From an uncultured Clostridium sp. (lineage in GTDB: Bacteria; Cyanobacteriota; Vampirovibrionia; Gastranaerophilales; Gastranaerophilaceae), in the NCBI GenBank assembly GCA_958449715.1, contig CAUDIU010000081.1, forward strand, positions 1 through 7,343: a stretch of 7,343 nt of DNA, read 5' to 3'. The position numbers and the translations under genes were made by a program. Under the pieces are notes generated by a model. The model searched no databases, was not told where the DNA came from, and worked only from the letters and a program-made list of their open reading frames with translations. This document shows, one piece after another, positions 1 to 5,339 of the stretch (the stretch's first letter is position 1; the number at the start of each line of letters is the position of its first letter).

Positions 1-726
1 TGGAGTAGGAACTCTCATAGCGAAACCATCCAATTTACCTTTTAATTGAGGTAATACAAGAGCAACAGCTTTAGCAGCACCAGTTTTTGTAGGAACGATA
101 TTTAAAGCACCTGCTCTAGCTCTTCTTGGATCTTTGTGTCCAGCATCTAAGATTCTTTGGTCACCAGTATAAGAGTGAACTGTTGTCATTAAACCTTTAA
201 CGATACCGAATTTTTCATCAATAACTTTAGCTACAGGAGCTAAGCAGTTAGTTGTACAAGAAGCCATTGAAATTACGTTGTGTTTAGCTGGATCGTATTC
301 TTTTTCGTTAACACCTAAAACGATAGTTTTATCTTCGTTTGTAGCTGGAGCAGAAATGATAACTTTTTTAGCACCAGCATCGATATGAGCGTGAGCTTTT
401 GTTGCATCTGTAAAGAAACCAGTTGATTCAACAACAACTTCAACACCTAAATCTTTCCAAGGTAATTGAGCTGGATCTTTTTCAGCGAAGAATTTAATTT
501 TTTTACCGTTGATGATGATACCTTCTTCATAAGCTTCAACTTCACCATCAAATTTACCCATTACAGAGTCATATTTGAAAATTCTTGCAGCATCTTCAGG
601 TTTAAGACCTGGGTCGTTGATTGCTACATAATCGATTTCATCAAAAATACCTTCTCTAATAGCAGCACGTAATGTGTTACGGCCGATTCTACCAAAACCA
701 TTGATAGCAACTTTTCTTTTTGTCAT
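1..726 (-). CDS. gap: Glyceraldehyde-3-phosphate dehydrogenase, N-terminal 242 residues (cut by window edge)
   Basis: This enzyme of glycolysis and gluconeogenesis reversibly oxidises glyceraldehyde-3-phosphate to 1,3-bisphosphoglycerate with NAD(P) in the cytosol. Reading left from ATG at 726 gives MTKRKVAINGFGRIGRN, the Rossmann-fold dinucleotide loop. The active-site motif ASCTTNC follows, with the catalytic Cys at residue 157, and then TTVHSYTGDQ with the catalytic His at 184. The frame is open to base 1 and ends in ...AMRVPTP, so about 90-100 C-terminal residues of a usual 335-residue protein lie outside the window. The start is supported by AGGGAG about nine bases upstream and by a good promoter. 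Codon choice is strongly biased (GGT, GCT, GTT, AAA), as expected for a highly expressed gene. Asp38 after the second beta strand (AINDP) suggests NAD preference, but this is not proven. The family assignment is very secure. Confidence 0.98.
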   Translation of the reverse strand, partial: MTKRKVAINGFGRIGRNTLRAAIREGIFDEIDYVAINDPGLKPEDAARIFKYDSVMGKFDGEVEAYEEGIIINGKKIKFFAEKDPAQLPWKDLGVEVVVESTGFFTDATKAHAHIDAGAKKVIISAPATNEDKTIVLGVNEKEYDPAKHNVISMASCTTNCLAPVAKVIDEKFGIVKGLMTTVHSYTGDQRILDAGHKDPRRARAGALNIVPTKTGAAKAVALVLPQLKGKLDGFAMRVPTP

Positions 727-768
727 AAGTATTTACTCCCTTTCTTTTGTAAAACCTTTAACATGTAT

Positions 769-797
769 CTTATAACATTAACAAAAAAACTAATCAA
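769..797 (-). promoter_or_regulatory. Sigma70-type promoter of gap
   Basis: On the minus strand TTGATT (792-797) is separated by exactly 17 bases from TATAAG (769-774). The predicted transcription start is near 762, giving a leader of about 35 nt. The leader contains the Shine-Dalgarno element GGGAG, which sits about nine bases before the gap ATG. No other hairpin or operator was clear in the leader. Confidence 0.65.
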
Positions 798-840
798 GTA
801 GTTATATCCTTTTAAATTATTAAGAAATAGTTAATTTTTA

Positions 841-869
841 TTGAAAAAATTTTTCTTGCAAAGTATTAT
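841..869 (+). promoter_or_regulatory. Promoter placed for a leaderless mRNA, upstream of the small membrane protein gene
   Basis: TTGAAA (841-846), a 17-base spacer and TATTAT (864-869) match the sigma70 consensus well. Only six bases (870-875) separate the -10 hexamer from the ATG at 876, so transcription should begin at or next to the A of the start codon. No Shine-Dalgarno sequence precedes the gene, which agrees with leaderless initiation. The promoter is divergent from that of gap, with about 70 bases between the two -10 boxes and -35 elements combined. Confidence 0.6.
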
Positions 870-875
870 TTAACT

Positions 876-1214
876 ATGCTAGTAAGTAAGATATGTGTAC
901 CTAAAACAAATCAAATTTCTTTCAATAATAAACAAATTGATAAGAAAGAATCTTTTTTAGAAAAATTTCACACAAAAACAAAAAATTCTGCTGATATGAC
1001 TGACACAATAGTTGTGCCAAGAACTATTTTCAAAGGATATCTTGGAATTATGGTTGGCACAACTTTAGTAACATTAGGCGGATTATTTAACAAGCACCCA
1101 AAGACAAATAAAACTCTTATGGGAGCTGGTCTTTTGACATCTTTATATGGAACTTGGGCATTTGTAAGACCTTTTATTATAAAAGATGCCCCAGGTGTTG
1201 AAACTAAAAAATAA
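876..1214 (+). CDS. Small membrane protein of unknown function (112 aa, two predicted helices)
   Basis: I do not recognise this family. The first 40 residues are polar and basic (KKESFLEKFHTKTK) and are probably cytoplasmic. Two hydrophobic, glycine-rich stretches follow at about 52-71 (YLGIMVGTTLVTLGGLF) and 81-102 (LMGAGLLTSLYGTWAFVRPF), joined by a short basic loop (NKHPKTNKT), with a charged tail ending ETKK. This suggests a helical hairpin in the inner membrane. The start at 876 is chosen because a good -35/-10 pair ends six bases upstream. Met41 (base 996) is an alternative that keeps both helices, but it has no Shine-Dalgarno either. The gene converges on the pilin gene with two bases between the stop codons. 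It looks like a real gene (own promoter, coherent protein), but its role is unknown. Confidence 0.7.
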   Translation: MLVSKICVPKTNQISFNNKQIDKKESFLEKFHTKTKNSADMTDTIVVPRTIFKGYLGIMVGTTLVTLGGLFNKHPKTNKTLMGAGLLTSLYGTWAFVRPFIIKDAPGVETKK

Positions 1215-1216
1215 AT

Positions 1217-2004
1217 TTATTTACAAGTTTTTTTACCAGCCCAAGATAATCCATCACAGTGCATATAATCCATATTTTCATTAATTAAAACCCAAGCGGT
1301 ACAACCATAACCACTGTAAGAACCAGATTTTGAACAAGATGAATCAAATGTTATATGTGATGCCTCATATTTTGTTCCAACAGGGACAATTCCAAATTTT
1401 GTCCAATAAAAAATAAAAGTATCTCTCCCAAAAGTATTAGGAAATTGTTTTCCATTTATATCAACATACAATTCAGCACAAACACTTTTTAATGCTTCAG
1501 AAGTTCCTCTCACAAGGTTACACTGATCTGCACCACCTACATCAGAAAAATTTACCCTTAAGTATGTTCCATCAGCTAAAATCATAGGTAGACTACCTAT
1601 TCTATATGAAGAATTTCCATCATATGTTCCATTTAACAATCTATATTCTACCCTACAATCGCTATTATCACATATTTTTAGATACTTAGAATAGTTTTTT
1701 ATAACATTATAAAAAGTCTTAGTTCCATCTTTACTACCTGAATCACTATACTCTACTTCCCAATCATATGGATAACCTTCTTCATCTGTAACAGATACAT
1801 ACAACTGCGACAAAACAGAATATACTTTTTTCAATCTTGTAATCGTAACTTTTTCCTGATGATTTGCAATTAATGCCGGCATAGTCATTGCGGCAACAAC
1901 AGCAATTATTCCTAAAGTAATTAATGTTTCTGCGAGAGTAAATGCATTATTGGAGCTTAAATTGCGCCCCCCCCCCGCGTTTTAAAAATACAAAAATTTT
2001 TCAT
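1217..2004 (-). CDS. Type IV pilin-like (prepilin) protein, frame interrupted at a G10 tract
   Basis: From ATG at 2004, preceded by AGGAG at a good distance, the frame reads MKNFCIFKTRGGGAI and stops at 1957-1959. The pilin itself continues in another frame. Its class III signal core FTLAETLITLGIIAVVAA begins at 1942, with Glu at mature position 5 and cleavage expected after Ala. Then comes MTMPALIANHQEK and a 223-residue body with eight Cys, including a Cys-rich C terminus, so disulfides are likely. The segment VDINGKQFPNTFGRDTF resembles the DxNGxxxPNxxGrDxF stretch seen in Gastranaerophilales pilin-like proteins. The frames join if the G run (1967-1976 on the plus strand as C10) has 8 or 11 bases instead of 10, giving a leader of 20 or 21 residues and a 261-262 aa prepilin. 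The bare frame from 1888 (223 aa) would lack the membrane/assembly helix and is not a believable start. Either the gene is phase-variable and seen OFF, or the run is a sequencing error, or the gene is broken. The protein would be exported and cleaved by prepilin peptidase as a pilin or pseudopilin. Confidence 0.8.
1967..1976. repeat. Homopolymer C10/G10 tract in the pilin leader
   Basis: Ten consecutive C on the plus strand (G on the coding strand) are framed on both sides by GCG, making a 16-base pure G+C island (1964-1979) inside sequence that is about 70% A+T. No other G or C run of comparable length occurs in the window. The tract lies about 10 codons after the pilin start, before the prepilin cleavage site, where changes in length alter the frame but not the mature protein. 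Lengths of 8 or 11 restore the frame; 9 or 10 do not. Confidence 0.9.
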
Positions 2005-2025
2005 ACTTATTGCTCCTTTTTCTAA

Positions 2026-2054
2026 ATTATAAAATATATTTTACTTTTTTTCAA
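2026..2054 (-). promoter_or_regulatory. Strong promoter of the pilin gene, overlapping the end of radA
   Basis: On the minus strand TTGAAA (2049-2054), 17 bases and a perfect TATAAT (2026-2031) precede the pilin gene. The predicted start near 2019 gives a leader of about 15 nt holding AGGAG (2013-2017 region) seven to eight bases before ATG 2004. The -35 hexamer lies within the last codons of radA and the -10 just after its stop. The pilin gene therefore does not depend on radA transcription. Confidence 0.7.
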
Positions 2055-3420
2055 CTGGTGATATACAAGCACTTATTGCATCCATTAAACGTTTTACAGG
2101 AACAATTTCAATCCTTTTATCTTCTACTTTGTTTGCGTAAGGAATTATAGCTTTTTTAAATCCGGACATAACTGCTTCATTCAAACGCTTTTCAATATTA
2201 TTAACAGGATGAATTTCACCAGATAGACCAATTTCACCAATTATTACTGTTTGAGAGTCAACCACAACATCTCGAGCACAAGTAGCAACTGCAAGCGCGA
2301 TCCCTAAGTCGGCAGATGGCTCATACACATCAATACCACCCATTACATTCACATATACATCTTGTTTTGACAAATTAAGTCCGACTCTTTTTTCAAGTAC
2401 AGCAAGAATTTGCAAAACTCTGCTTGTATCTACACCATTTGTAACTCTACGAGGAGAAGGATATGGAGTTGTACCTACAAGTGCCTGAATTTCAACTAAA
2501 AGAGGACGAGTTCCCTCATTAGTTACAATAATTGCACTACCTGGAGTTGCTATTTGGGAACGCTCATTTAAAAATAATTCGTTTGGATTTTTAACTTCTT
2601 TTAAACCATCTGAATGCATTTCAAAAATTCCAACCTCAGAAGTGTTCCCAAAACGGTTTTTCATAGAACGAAGCATTCTATAAGATTTGTATTTATCACC
2701 CTCAAAATAAATTACGGTATCTACCATATGTTCAAGAACTTTTGGACCTGCAATATTACCTTCTTTTGTAACATGACCAATTACAATAATAGTTATATTT
2801 TTAGATTTAGCAATATGCATTAAAAGATTTGTGCATTCTCGAATTTGGGATACACTGCCAGCAGAGCTTGCAACATTTTGAGAATAGATAGCTTGAATAC
2901 TGTCAATCACAACAACATCAGGCATAATTTCTTCAATTTGAGATTTTATACTCTCCATTGAAGTTTGCGGATAGACATATAAGTTATCAGAATTTATAGA
3001 AAGTCTTTGCGCTCTTAATTTTAACTGACTTGCACTTTCTTCTGCTGATACATACAAAACTTTTTTATTATTTTTGCACAATTCTCCACTTGTTTGAAGC
3101 AAAATTGTAGATTTTCCAATTCCTGGATCTCCTGCAATTAAAACTAGAGAACCTTGAACTAAACCACCACCTAAGATTCTGTCAAATTCGGAAATATTTG
3201 TGGAAACTCTTAATTCTTCCCCAATATGAATATCTTTTAATAACTCAGGTTTTTCACGATTTATAAACTCATCATGCACACTTGCCTGCTGAGGCTTTAC
3301 GGCAAATTGTACTTCTTCTACTAAACTTCCCCATGCACCACATTCTGGGCACTTTCCTAAATAACCTGCAGTTTCATAACCGCATTCCTGACATATCCAT
3401 TTTGATTTAACTTTAGCCAT
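2041..3420 (-). CDS. radA: DNA repair protein RadA (branch-migration ATPase)
   Basis: RadA (Sms) is a RecA-like cytosolic ATPase/helicase that promotes branch migration and processing of recombination intermediates with RecA. Numbering from MAKVKSKW, a C4 zinc finger lies at Cys10, 13, 24 and 27 (WICQECGYE...KCPECGAW). The Walker A loop GDPGIGKST is at 97-105 and Walker B VVVIDSI near 169-175. The RadA-specific KNRFG motif is at 254-258. The C-terminal Lon-protease-like domain carries PSADLGIALA at about 368-377 and lacks a need for proteolytic residues. The length of 459 aa is the usual one for the family. A longer frame opens at 3462, but those 14 extra codons run through a terminator hairpin and lack any family similarity, so the start at 3420 is preferred. 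TATAAT ends six bases before this ATG and there is no Shine-Dalgarno, suggesting leaderless initiation. The gene is likely monocistronic, since an upstream terminator and a separate downstream pilin promoter flank it. Confidence 0.98.
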   Translation of the reverse strand: MAKVKSKWICQECGYETAGYLGKCPECGAWGSLVEEVQFAVKPQQASVHDEFINREKPELLKDIHIGEELRVSTNISEFDRILGGGLVQGSLVLIAGDPGIGKSTILLQTSGELCKNNKKVLYVSAEESASQLKLRAQRLSINSDNLYVYPQTSMESIKSQIEEIMPDVVVIDSIQAIYSQNVASSAGSVSQIRECTNLLMHIAKSKNITIIVIGHVTKEGNIAGPKVLEHMVDTVIYFEGDKYKSYRMLRSMKNRFGNTSEVGIFEMHSDGLKEVKNPNELFLNERSQIATPGSAIIVTNEGTRPLLVEIQALVGTTPYPSPRRVTNGVDTSRVLQILAVLEKRVGLNLSKQDVYVNVMGGIDVYEPSADLGIALAVATCARDVVVDSQTVIIGEIGLSGEIHPVNNIEKRLNEAVMSGFKKAIIPYANKVEDKRIEIVPVKRLMDAISACISPVEKK

Positions 3421-3426
3421 ATAAAT

Positions 3427-3432
3427 ATTATA
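3427..3432 (-). promoter_or_regulatory. -10 element of radA (candidate leaderless promoter)
   Basis: A perfect TATAAT on the minus strand ends six bases before the radA ATG at 3420, the same spacing seen at 876, 6493 and 6956. The -35 position at 17-base spacing (3450-3455) reads GTATAT and is poor. It falls inside the terminator palindrome of the gene upstream. The assignment rests mainly on the -10 and its spacing. Confidence 0.45.
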
Positions 3433-3436
3433 GTAT

Positions 3437-3466
3437 AAAAATGGTGGGTATATACCCACCATTTTT
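3437..3466 (-). terminator. Rho-independent terminator (30-bp perfect palindrome)
   Basis: The 30 bases are a perfect palindrome: A5, TGGTGGGT, ATAT, ACCCACCA, T5. They form a stem of 13 pairs with a four-base loop and a G+C-rich core (GGTGGGT/ACCCACC). On the minus strand the hairpin follows directly on the stop codon of the serpin-like gene (TAA at 3467-3465, which overlaps the base of the stem) and ends in UUUUU. The flanking T tract on the plus strand means it could also stop transcription in that direction. It separates the upstream operon from radA. Confidence 0.88.
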
Positions 3467-4508
3467 ATTTTTTTGCTGTTCCATTAATTAAAGATACATC
3501 GTCAACTCTTAAAGCGAAATAAGGTTTAATCTTACCTGATTCTTGCAAGAATAGAACAAATGTGTCATCAAAATAGAATTTTCTTGGTTTTATATCTTCA
3601 GGAATAATCGGCATTGACATTTTTGTTGCAATTGAAGCCTCAGATTTTAGTTTTACACCTTCATTATCCATTTTAAAATCAACAGTTTCTAATGCTTGAC
3701 CAATAATCATATCAGTACCTTTGATTTTATGGTTGCACAATTCGTCAAATGATTTTTGCGCATATAATGAAATATTTGGAACTTTAAATTCATCTTTAGC
3801 TAAAAATTCAGAAGGTCCGTCATATTGAACTTTTTTCATGAACATATCTGAATATAATTTATCAAAAGTTTTATCATCATCAGTTCTATACAAGTACAAG
3901 ATATCTTTTCCTTGAGTATAAACAGAAACTGCAAAATCTTTTGATGAATTATAGAACAATACATGTAATGTATCATCTAAGATTTTATCGCTGTTTTCAT
4001 CAATACCAAAATAATCAACTTTTTTGAATGAATGAGCAAATCTTGCAGGTTTTAATTTATCAAAAGCTGTTAAAAATTTAAAATCTTTTTTCAACATTGC
4101 ATATACAAGATATTTCCCAGGTCCAGGAGTCCAATCCATAGAATCTAAAATATCGCTGGTTTCGTTAAATTTTTCTTGTATAGCTTTCTCAATTTGAGCT
4201 TTTAATTCAGGAGATGTTTCTCCATAAGTTTTGTAATAAGAATCTTCTGACAATTGATCAGCTTTAAATCTTTGCTTATTTAATTTAAAAGCCAATGGAG
4301 ATCTATAATCTTCAAAATTTATAGGACCTTTAACTATTCCATCCATAAAATCATTCCATACAAGCTGAAATGTACCTACCCATACTCTATTTTGTTGTAT
4401 AGACTTTGATGACATCAAAGGTAATACATCTAGAGATTTGTCAGGTTTAGCCATTACAGCCCCGCCAGCAAGCATTAAAACTGCCAATAAAGCTAATAAC
4501 TTTTTCAT
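3465..4508 (-). CDS. Exported, highly divergent serpin-like protein (347 aa)
   Basis: A Sec signal peptide is clear: MKK, a hydrophobic stretch and AVMA|KP at about residue 20, with no lipobox Cys. The mature part matches the order of serpin elements by eye. KYLVYAMLKKDFKFLTAFDKL (132-152) resembles strand s3A (LVNAIYFKGxWxxPF). FAVSVYTQGKDILYLYRTDDDKTFDKL (192-218) resembles s2B/s3B ending in the LPxxG..LExL turn. FKVPNISLY (241-249) resembles s6A. VDFKMDNEGVKLKSEASIAT (276-295) resembles s5A and the reactive-loop hinge (NEEGTEAAAAT). MSMPIIPEDIKPRKF...TFVLFLQESGKIKPYFALRV (297-335) resembles s1C-s4B-s5B (PPEVKFNKPFVFLI...GRV). The hinge residues P12-P9 are not the small ones expected in an inhibitor, so it may not trap proteases. 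Its ATG overlaps the upstream stop by four bases (ATGA at 4508-4505) and has AGGAGA (4513-4518) in front. It is the last gene before the terminator. The serpin call is inference; the export signal and the operon position are seen directly. Confidence 0.6.
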   Translation of the reverse strand: MKKLLALLAVLMLAGGAVMAKPDKSLDVLPLMSSKSIQQNRVWVGTFQLVWNDFMDGIVKGPINFEDYRSPLAFKLNKQRFKADQLSEDSYYKTYGETSPELKAQIEKAIQEKFNETSDILDSMDWTPGPGKYLVYAMLKKDFKFLTAFDKLKPARFAHSFKKVDYFGIDENSDKILDDTLHVLFYNSSKDFAVSVYTQGKDILYLYRTDDDKTFDKLYSDMFMKKVQYDGPSEFLAKDEFKVPNISLYAQKSFDELCNHKIKGTDMIIGQALETVDFKMDNEGVKLKSEASIATKMSMPIIPEDIKPRKFYFDDTFVLFLQESGKIKPYFALRVDDVSLINGTAKK

Positions 4509-4903
4509 TCTTTCTCCTTCTTATATGTCGCAACTTCCGATTTTATATTCAAAAATCGTAAAAAACTTTTAAAGAAACCTTTTGTATTATTTTCATGCGG
4601 AATATTAGCACAAGCATAATATTTTTCATAGTTATTTATAATATTTTCCGGCAAATTTTCGCCACGTTCAAGAACTTGTGCTATAAATTCAAGATAATCA
4701 TCTTGTTCTTCACGATACAATTCATCTCTTTTGCGTAAGTCCTCATCAGCTTCAAAATGTACTAATGCATGATAAGCCGCGTGAATACTTTTATCTTGGG
4801 TATCACGCGGAAATCTTAAAATAGCTTCTCTTACACACATACGAGAAATTAATACTTGTCGAATTAGTTCTGAAACTAATACTCTATCTTTTAAATAATC
4901 CAT
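4505..4903 (-). CDS. Hypothetical charged cytosolic protein (132 aa)
   Basis: I do not recognise the family. The protein has no signal peptide or membrane segment. It appears all-helical: an N-terminal part rich in Leu/Ile/Arg (LVSELIRQVLISRMCVREAILRF, residues 9-31), then HAAYHALVHFEADEDL (41-56), then a strongly acidic stretch (RDELYREEQDDYLEFIAQVLERGENLPE, about 59-86), and a basic C terminus (FFKSFLRFLNIK...YKKEKE). It starts four bases after the blaI-type stop codon without a Shine-Dalgarno site. Its stop overlaps the next ATG by four bases, so translation is probably coupled to both neighbours. The paired His-rich and acidic helices could form a small helical bundle that binds a partner, but no metal or catalytic motif can be named. 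Position suggests it acts with the BlaI-type regulator or the exported serpin-like protein. Confidence 0.75.
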   Translation of the reverse strand: MDYLKDRVLVSELIRQVLISRMCVREAILRFPRDTQDKSIHAAYHALVHFEADEDLRKRDELYREEQDDYLEFIAQVLERGENLPENIINNYEKYYACANIPHENNTKGFFKSFLRFLNIKSEVATYKKEKE

Positions 4904-4907
4904 AATA

Positions 4908-5288
4908 TTATACTAAAACATTTTGAGTATTTTTTTCAACAAATTTTACTAATTCAACATAATTACCGTTAAAGAATTGTTCAGCAACTGTTTTCACAGC
5001 ATCCATAGCCATTTCATTTCTATTCATAGTTGCTTTATAATAGAATTTTTTCCCAACTTTATAACGAACTAATACTGATTTTACAGTCAATCTATCCATT
5101 ACAGTTTTTATTGTTGTATATGCTCTTTCAATACCATTAAGTGCTAACTCGTCTACAATGTCTTGAATGGAAATATCTCTATCTTCATCATTGGCTGTCA
5201 AATTCCAAAATGAATTTAAAATATCAATTTCCAATTTTCCGCACACCATATATTCCTCTACTTTCTTTCTACTACGTATTACTATCAT
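4908..5288 (-). CDS. BlaI/MecI-family transcriptional repressor (126 aa)
   Basis: This is a winged-helix DNA-binding protein of the penicillinase-repressor family (BlaI/MecI/CopY), whose members bind as dimers to TACA/TGTA palindromes. The family core begins at GKLEIDILNSFWNL (17-30). ISIQDIVDEL (39-48) forms the second helix and the recognition helix is AYTTIKTVMDRLTVK (56-70), close to the consensus AYTTVxTxLxRLxxKG. The wing is VLVRYKVGKKFYYKA (72-86). The C-terminal dimerisation region contains QFFNGNYVELVKF, near where BlaI is cut by BlaR1 in staphylococci. The length is usual. No BlaR1/MecR1 metalloprotease sensor or beta-lactamase is in the window, so the inducing signal is unknown and need not be a beta-lactam. 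Met14 is a possible alternative start. It is followed at four bases by the 132-aa protein gene. A split inverted repeat with TTACA half-sites brackets its promoter region, suggesting autoregulation. Confidence 0.88.
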   Translation of the reverse strand: MIVIRSRKKVEEYMVCGKLEIDILNSFWNLTANDEDRDISIQDIVDELALNGIERAYTTIKTVMDRLTVKSVLVRYKVGKKFYYKATMNRNEMAMDAVKTVAEQFFNGNYVELVKFVEKNTQNVLV

Positions 5289-5339
5289 TGTAACATAAAA
5301 TATTTTTATTTCAACAACTTGATAATAAAAAGTTACAAT
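5287..5339. promoter_or_regulatory. Inverted repeat flanking the repressor promoter (candidate operator)
   Basis: ATTGTAAC (5287-5294) and GTTACAAT (5332-5339) are exact reverse complements, 37 bases apart. One arm overlaps the repressor start codon and the other the stop codon of the upstream gene. Each arm contains the TTACA/TGTAA half-site typical of BlaI/MecI operators, although the normal operator has the halves next to each other. Between them, on the minus strand, is a weak promoter candidate (TTATCA, 17 bases, TATTTT). The repeat is seen directly; operator function is inference. Confidence 0.4.

Noticed and set aside
466..672. Plus-strand open frame of 68 codons inside gap
   Set aside because: It lies antisense to a certain GAPDH gene and its Phe-rich product is the usual shadow of AT-rich coding DNA.
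1886..1888. ATG at 1888 as the true start of the pilin gene (223 aa)
   Set aside because: It has no Shine-Dalgarno and would remove the FTLAE hydrophobic helix that defines the family; the helix, the upstream start, the ribosome site and the promoter are all present on the other side of the G tract.
2614..2823. Plus-strand open frame of 69 codons inside radA
   Set aside because: It lies antisense to conserved RadA motifs and has no ribosome site or recognisable protein features.
3421..3462. Upstream ATG at 3462 extending radA by 14 codons
   Set aside because: The extra codons are the terminator palindrome read through, they do not resemble any RadA N terminus, and the usual family length is reached from 3420.
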